Assembly: GCA_947464885.1 (NCBI GenBank)
Contig: CANHYZ010000032.1
Span: 1 to 11,354 of the forward strand
Source: Flavobacteriales bacterium
GTDB taxonomy: Bacteria > Bacteroidota > Bacteroidia > Flavobacteriales_D > Sanyastnellaceae
Length of the DNA stretch: 11,354 bases
Reading direction: 5' to 3'
Shown: in pieces, positions 7,230 to 11,354 of the stretch
Position numbering within the stretch: position 1 is the first letter of the stretch
Layout of the letters: each line of letters opens with the position of its first letter
Translations under genes and position numbers: made by a program
Notes under the pieces: generated by a model
Database searches by the model: none
Seen by the model: only the letters and a program-made list of their open reading frames with translations
Told to the model about the DNA's origin: nothing

Positions 7230-8786
7230 TCAGATCAATATGCGGGCAGCCGCAGCAAGGGCAACACGTTCCCCGTCCATGGCCGCGCTCACGATACCGC
7301 CGGCATATCCCCCACCTTCAGCACATGGATAAAGGTTCTGCAGCTGGGGATGATGCAGCCCTTCGGAATCCCGCGGTATTCTCACCGGTGAAGATGTTCT
7401 GCTTTCCGGTCCAACAATTACTGCCTCGTCGGAGACATAACCCTTCATTTTTTTACCAAAGGCCTTGAATCCCTCGCGCAAGTGGTAACCGATATGCTCA
7501 GGCAAAAGTGTGTTGAAGTCGCAAGGAACGACTCCCGGCTGGTAAGATGTTTTGGGAATCACGGAAGAGGTGCGTCGCTCAATGAAATCCGTCAGGCGCT
7601 GAGCCGGAGCGGCCTGCGTAGCGCCTGCAGCCACATGACAGGCTTGTTCCAACGCTCGCTGATAATACATTCCACCCAAAACACCGTATTGCTGAAAGGC
7701 GCCCAAATGATCATAGTGAACAGGCACCACAATGCCACTATTTGCCCAGGGATTATTGCGCTTACTTGGCGACCAACCATTAGTGACCACCTCCCCGGGA
7801 GCAGTGGCGCACGGTGCAATGATGCCGCCCGGACACATACAAAAGGAATAGACACCAAGACCTCCCACTTGATGCACCAAACTATAACTGGCAGCGGGTA
7901 ATGAATCGGGGCGCACACTGCAGTGATACTGATTGGCATCAATGAGTGACTGCGGGTGCTCAGCCCTAACCCCCATGGCAAAAGGCTTGAATTCCAAAGC
8001 GACTTGACGCTTATAGAGCAATTCATAAATATCGCGGGCACTGTGCCCTGTGGCAAGAATATAAGCATCCCCTGAAACCAAACGACCGTCCGACAGCCGA
8101 AGCGCGGAAACAAGCGCCCCATCTAACACAATATCCTCGACACGACTCTGAAAATGCACCTCGCCACCACAGGCAATAATGCTCTCGCGCATCGCTGCAA
8201 TAATACCCGGAAGCTTATTGGTTCCGATGTGGGGATGGGCATCTATAAGAATGTCCGTCGACGCACCAAACTGCACAAGCGTTTCTAAAACGCTGCGCAC
8301 ATCGCCGCGCTTGGTGCTTCGCGTATACAATTTCCCATCGGAATAAGTACCGGCTCCACCTTCGCCAAAACAATAGTTGGAATCGGGATTTACACGATGC
8401 TCCTTGTGTATTGCGGCCAAATCGCGCCTGCGCGCTCTGACATCTTTACCGCGCTCCACTATAATCGGCTTGACCCCTGCCTCGATCAATTTCAACGCAG
8501 CAAAAAGTCCGGCCGGACCGGCTCCAACGATGACCACGCGTCGGTTACTCTGAACAGGTTGAAAATCCCGCTTCGCATATTCCGGCTCGGGCTCTGCGCC
8601 GTTAGTATAGACTTTAATCTTATAATTCCATTTCACGGCTCGACCGCGTGCATCAATACTGCGACGCAAAATGCGAAATGTGAAAGGCTCATTTTTCTTG
8701 TCGAGTTGCGCAGAGAGCGCTCGCTCCAGGAATCCATCCTGGGCCGACTGTTCCAGTGTTAATACTAGTTCCGTTTCGAATACCAT
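7230..8786 (-). CDS. FAD-dependent dehydrogenase, COG2509 type
   Basis: A 518-residue flavoprotein of the uncharacterised COG2509 family (NAD(P)/FAD-dependent oxidoreductase); substrate unknown. Residues 1-80 form a family-specific N-terminal domain. A Rossmann FAD-binding motif VVIVGAGPAGLFAALKL lies at 84-100 with the acidic strand end IIVERG at 108-113. Further family motifs are CFGEGGAGTYSDGKL (139-153), the ATGHSARD (245-252) second flavin-contacting motif, FCMCPGG (315-321) with paired cysteines, GPESRTSSPVRI (459-470), and the C-terminal FAD motif CAEGGGYAGGIVSAAMDG (488-505). No signal peptide or membrane helix is visible, so it is cytoplasmic. The ATG at 8786 is 34 nt past an intrinsic terminator, so the gene probably has its own promoter, though none is clear. 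The next gene starts 90 bp after its stop; co-transcription is possible but not shown. Confidence 0.92.
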   Translation of the reverse strand: MVFETELVLTLEQSAQDGFLERALSAQLDKKNEPFTFRILRRSIDARGRAVKWNYKIKVYTNGAEPEPEYAKRDFQPVQSNRRVVIVGAGPAGLFAALKLIEAGVKPIIVERGKDVRARRRDLAAIHKEHRVNPDSNYCFGEGGAGTYSDGKLYTRSTKRGDVRSVLETLVQFGASTDILIDAHPHIGTNKLPGIIAAMRESIIACGGEVHFQSRVEDIVLDGALVSALRLSDGRLVSGDAYILATGHSARDIYELLYKRQVALEFKPFAMGVRAEHPQSLIDANQYHCSVRPDSLPAASYSLVHQVGGLGVYSFCMCPGGIIAPCATAPGEVVTNGWSPSKRNNPWANSGIVVPVHYDHLGAFQQYGVLGGMYYQRALEQACHVAAGATQAAPAQRLTDFIERRTSSVIPKTSYQPGVVPCDFNTLLPEHIGYHLREGFKAFGKKMKGYVSDEAVIVGPESRTSSPVRIPRDSEGLHHPQLQNLYPCAEGGGYAGGIVSAAMDGERVALAAAARILI

Positions 8787-8820
8787 ACGATGTTGGTCTA
8801 TTCAACCAAAATTCATTTAT

Positions 8821-8843
8821 GAAAAGAGCCCTTTTCAGGGCTC
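8821..8843 (-). terminator. Intrinsic terminator of the AT-hook gene
   Basis: Read on the minus strand, GAGCCCT and AGGGCTC form a perfect 7-bp stem (8826-8832 with 8837-8843) closed by a GAAA tetraloop of the stable GNRA class and followed by TTTT. It starts 12 nt after the stop codon at 8856 and ends before the FAD dehydrogenase start at 8786, separating the two genes transcriptionally. Confidence 0.88.
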
Positions 8844-8855
8844 GTTTCGACTATT

Positions 8856-9623
8856 TTATTTCAAAAAATCTACTTTCGGTTTAGTGCCTTCAAACCATGT
8901 TGGCAATCCCCAAAGGCCTGAGCGCATTTTATTACCTTTCGCGTCTTGAGTAACAACAGCTAATTCCTTGCGCGCCTTCATATTCGCCAGAATAACAGAG
9001 ATATATTTACCCAAATCCGATCGCGATTTTCCTGGATATAAACTCGCCAATTTATCGGTAATCACAGAATTGGTGGTAAATCGCCCTGATTTCGCAACCA
9101 AATCCTGAATTTTCTCAGCAAGATTCGGAATACGGGTGCGCTTTCCCTTTGGTCCTTTAGCAGGTTTCTTCAGTGCCACTTTTTCTTCTGCCTTCGAAAC
9201 CGGCTTAACCACAACAGGCTTGGAAACTGCGGGCTTCACAGCCTTAGAAGGCTTAGATGCTTTAACTGCCTTCACAGATTTCACTACAGTCGGTTTTGCC
9301 TCGGTTTTCAATGCCTTTTCAGCAACTACCGCAACCTGCTTAACCTTTTCAGCTTTCACAGAAGCTACTTTGGCCACTACAGGCTTTGGACCCGGCTTTT
9401 TCGCACCGGGCTTATTCTTAGCGCCCGGCGGACGACCACGACGTCCGGTTTTTACTTTTACCTCTGAGCCCAACATCTCTTGAAGAGTCGGAATCTTAGC
9501 CTTTCTTCCGCGCGTGGAGCCTGCAGAAGACAGAATCTGGTATGCCTCCGACAGCGCATTATATTCTTTCTGAATGGACTCCATCCGCTTACGGATTTGC
9601 AGTAAATAAATCGCTTTTGCCAT
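8856..9623 (-). CDS. AT-hook, lysine-rich histone-like DNA-binding protein
   Basis: A 255-residue very basic protein, probably a nucleoid-associated or regulatory DNA-binding protein. The N-terminal helix (about 6-32, RKRMESIQKEYNALSEAY) looks like a short coiled coil for self-association. An AT-hook core GRRGRPPGAKN lies at 60-70, with GAKKPGPKP after it. Residues 80-163 are a low-complexity Lys/Ala/Val/Pro tail like that of histone H1 or bacterial H1-like proteins. The C-terminus (about 164-245: FTTNSVITDKLASLYPGKS, an ILANMKARKELAVV helix and strand, then GLWGLPTWF) fits a small winged-helix domain. I start at 9623 because MAKAIYLLQ directly precedes the coiled coil and lies 23 nt below a good promoter; an upstream in-frame ATG at 9671 lies beyond that -7 element. 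No exact family name is recognised, so the function is inferred from architecture. Confidence 0.85.
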   Translation of the reverse strand: MAKAIYLLQIRKRMESIQKEYNALSEAYQILSSAGSTRGRKAKIPTLQEMLGSEVKVKTGRRGRPPGAKNKPGAKKPGPKPVVAKVASVKAEKVKQVAVVAEKALKTEAKPTVVKSVKAVKASKPSKAVKPAVSKPVVVKPVSKAEEKVALKKPAKGPKGKRTRIPNLAEKIQDLVAKSGRFTTNSVITDKLASLYPGKSRSDLGKYISVILANMKARKELAVVTQDAKGNKMRSGLWGLPTWFEGTKPKVDFLK

Positions 9624-9646
9624 AAAATAAAAGATTGATTTGATGG

Positions 9647-9675
9647 CAAATGTACCCAAATAAAAAACCAACCAA
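9647..9675 (-). promoter_or_regulatory. Bacteroidota-type promoter of the AT-hook gene
   Basis: On the minus strand TACATTTG (9654 to 9647) matches the -7 consensus TAnnTTTG exactly, and TTG at 9675-9673 lies 18 bp upstream, near the usual -33 position. Transcription would begin about 15-20 nt before the ATG at 9623. This also argues against the longer start at 9671, which would lie upstream of the transcript. Confidence 0.65.
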
Positions 9676-9747
9676 GAATAAAATTGACGCTAATCATAAA
9701 ATTTATTTCAAGTGAATTAGCATGTTTATTTTTCATTGATTCTAGCA

Positions 9748-9777
9748 CAATATAATAATGTCGCCATTATTGTATTG
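9748..9777. repeat. 30-bp near-perfect palindrome upstream of E1 gene
   Basis: Arms CAATATAATAATG (9748-9760) and CATTATTGTATTG (9765-9777) pair at 12 of 13 positions, with one T-G wobble at 9753/9772, around the 4-nt centre TCGC. It ends 32 bp before the E1 ATG. It is AT-rich and lacks a following T-run, so it looks more like a dimeric repressor operator than a terminator; a -10-like TATAAT (9751-9756) lies inside it. Which protein binds is unknown. Confidence 0.7.
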
Positions 9778-9809
9778 CAGCCAATAAAGGCGAGCCTGAG
9801 TTGCAAGAA

Positions 9810-11354
9810 ATGGCTCAATCGACCTATTTTCACGGCCAAAATCCAAGTATGCCTACGTTGCGCAAGCCCCTCATAAAATTCAACAAGAACCATGGCCTCA
9901 CGAATGACGAACTTCTTCGTCTGTATAAGGCCATACTCCTTCCTCGCTTAATTGAGGAAAAGATGCTGAGCCAACTGCGCCTGGGCAAAATCTCCAAATG
10001 GTTCAGCAGCTTTGGACAGGAAGCGATCTCCGTAGGTGTTGCACTTGCCATGGATAAGGAGGAATATATCCTCCCAATGCACCGTAACCTTGGAATATTC
10101 ACGGGCCGTGACCTACCCCTTGACCAACTCTTCATGCAATTTCAAGGCAAGGAGCGTGGGTTTACCAAAGGACGCGATCGCTCTTTCCATTTCGGCACAC
10201 AGGCTCACAAGGTCGTCGGAATGATTTCGCACCTCGGTCCGCAGCTCGGTATTGCTGATGGCATTGCACTGGCGAGCAAGTTGGGCGGAGAACAAAGGGC
10301 GACTATTGTTTTCTGTGGCGATGGCGGAGCGAGCGAAGGCGATTTTCATGAAGCACTGAACGTGGCTACCGTGTGGGATCTACCGGTCATTATCGCCATT
10401 GAAAACAATGCCTGGGGACTTTCAACGCCAAGCCGCGAACAATTCCGATGCAAGCAATTCATCGATAAGGCTATTGGCTACGGAATGCCTGCTGAAGACG
10501 CCATACAAGTGGATGGTAACAATATAGTAGAGGTATATACGGCTGTGAAAAAGGCTGCAGAAAGTATTCGCAAACGCCCCAGACCTATCTTGATGGAGTT
10601 CATGACGTTTCGCTTGCGTGGCCACGAAGAGGCCAGTGGCACCAAATACTACCCGGACGGTTTAATTCCTGAATGGGAGAAAAAAGACCCCGTCGACAAC
10701 TACGAAGCATGGCTACTTGAGCGCGGGATTATATCCGAAGACGAAGAGGGTAAGATCCGCGCAGAACTTAAACAGCAAATCAATGACGCGCTGAAAATTG
10801 CATACGCAGAGCCGGATATCACGCCGGAGACCAACAAGGAAATCAACGACCTTTTTGCGCCGTTCGATAACACCGAGGTCAAACCCGCAAGCCAACAATC
10901 TAGTGAAAAACGCTTCATCGACGCTATCAGCGACGGTCTGCGCCAGAGCATGGAGCGCCATTCGAAACTGGTTTTGATGGGACAGGATATCGCAGACTAT
11001 GGTGGCGTTTTTAAAGTAACAGAAGGATTTGTAGCAGCTTTCGGTAAGGACCGTGTGCGTAACACGCCGTTGTGCGAGTCTGCCATCGTCGGCACCGGAC
11101 TAGGCCTTTCCATGAAGGGCTGGAAGGCGATGGTTGAAATGCAATTTGCAGATTTCGTCACTTGTGGATTCAATCAAATCGTTAATAATCTGGCGAAAAT
11201 CCATTACCGATGGCATGAACATGCCGACGTTGTGGTGCGCATGCCCACCGGAGCGGGTATGGCAGCCGGACCCTTCCATAGCCAAAGCAACGAGGCATGG
11301 TTCTTCCATACGCCGGGCCTTAGAGTGGTATATCCGGCTTTCCCTAGCGATGCC
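9810..11354 (+). CDS. 2-oxoacid dehydrogenase E1, fused alpha/beta subunits, 5' part
   Basis: The visible 515 residues (no stop; runs off the right edge) are a thiamine-diphosphate E1 in which alpha and beta chains are fused. The alpha part (about 30-350) has IEEKML, the substrate-side HRNLG (91-95), RDRSFHFG with His127 (122-129), the ThDP/Mg motif GDG (170-172)...NN (199-200), and the loop RGHEEASGTKYY starting at Arg270. The beta part starts near 366 with RFIDAISDGL, followed by MGQDIADYGGVF, CESAIVGTGLG (catalytic-region Glu423), MQFADF and GPFHSQSNEAW. Such fused E1s are common in Bacteroidota and are usually annotated as branched-chain 2-oxoacid (2-oxoisovalerate) dehydrogenase; pyruvate cannot be excluded. 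It would decarboxylate the 2-oxoacid and acylate the lipoyl group of E2. The start at 9810 is chosen; ATG at 9849 is possible. It is divergent from the AT-hook gene. Confidence 0.93.
   Translation, partial: MAQSTYFHGQNPSMPTLRKPLIKFNKNHGLTNDELLRLYKAILLPRLIEEKMLSQLRLGKISKWFSSFGQEAISVGVALAMDKEEYILPMHRNLGIFTGRDLPLDQLFMQFQGKERGFTKGRDRSFHFGTQAHKVVGMISHLGPQLGIADGIALASKLGGEQRATIVFCGDGGASEGDFHEALNVATVWDLPVIIAIENNAWGLSTPSREQFRCKQFIDKAIGYGMPAEDAIQVDGNNIVEVYTAVKKAAESIRKRPRPILMEFMTFRLRGHEEASGTKYYPDGLIPEWEKKDPVDNYEAWLLERGIISEDEEGKIRAELKQQINDALKIAYAEPDITPETNKEINDLFAPFDNTEVKPASQQSSEKRFIDAISDGLRQSMERHSKLVLMGQDIADYGGVFKVTEGFVAAFGKDRVRNTPLCESAIVGTGLGLSMKGWKAMVEMQFADFVTCGFNQIVNNLAKIHYRWHEHADVVVRMPTGAGMAAGPFHSQSNEAWFFHTPGLRVVYPAFPSDA

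Noticed and set aside
8793..8809. Short inverted repeat TTGGT...ACCAA just before the FAD dehydrogenase gene
   Set aside because: Only 5-bp arms around 7 nt; such matches are expected by chance in this much sequence.
9136..9483. 115-codon plus-strand open frame, Thr/Phe/Ala-rich
   Set aside because: Antisense image of the Lys/Ala/Val/Pro tail of the AT-hook gene; low complexity mirrors that tail.
1..11354. Toxin-antitoxin, defence island or mobile element
   Set aside because: The PIN domain belongs to a full-length PhoH2-type protein without an adjacent small antitoxin gene; no transposase, integrase, terminal repeats, CRISPR spacing or tRNA attachment site was seen.

Overview
The window looks like chromosomal DNA of a member of the Bacteroidota, probably a free-living Flavobacteriia-like lineage; genus is not resolvable. 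The grounds are the gene set (a DUF2851 C-terminus, a PIN-PhoH protein, BshA of bacillithiol synthesis, a fused alpha/beta 2-oxoacid dehydrogenase E1), near-absence of Shine-Dalgarno sites, and -7 promoter elements of the TAnnTTTG type. All of this is read from sequence; no search was run.

Layout: (1) 1-604, plus strand: the 3' end of a DUF2851 gene overlapping a 74-residue PspC-domain protein. (2) 599-2029, minus strand: a PhoH2-type PIN/ATPase whose stop codon abuts that of the PspC gene. (3) 2030-2278: a structured intergenic region between divergent genes. (4) 2279-3978, plus strand: bshA, overlapped by ATGA with an unrecognised two-helix membrane protein. (5) 8786-3971, minus strand: a FAD-dependent dehydrogenase of the COG2509 type, then a secreted 909-residue TPR/coiled-coil protein of unknown function, then aroQ beginning one base after that gene's stop codon. 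(6) 8856-9623, minus strand: an AT-hook, lysine-rich, nucleoid-protein-like gene ending in an intrinsic terminator with a GAAA loop and carrying a good Bacteroidota-type promoter. (7) 9810 to the window end, plus strand: a fused E1 alpha/beta subunit of a 2-oxoacid dehydrogenase complex, preceded by a 30-bp near-perfect palindrome.

Most genes are housekeeping: thiol redox buffering (bshA), the shikimate pathway (aroQ), acyl-CoA formation (E1), RNA metabolism (PhoH2). The genome is compact, with ATGA overlaps, a 1-bp junction and convergent genes overlapping at their stop codons. I found no mobile element, CRISPR array, tRNA, rRNA or clear sign of recent transfer. No undescribed multi-gene system is evident. 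The most interesting unknowns are the large secreted helical protein coupled to aroQ, the H1-like nucleoid protein candidate, the membrane protein coupled to bshA, and two palindromic intergenic elements.
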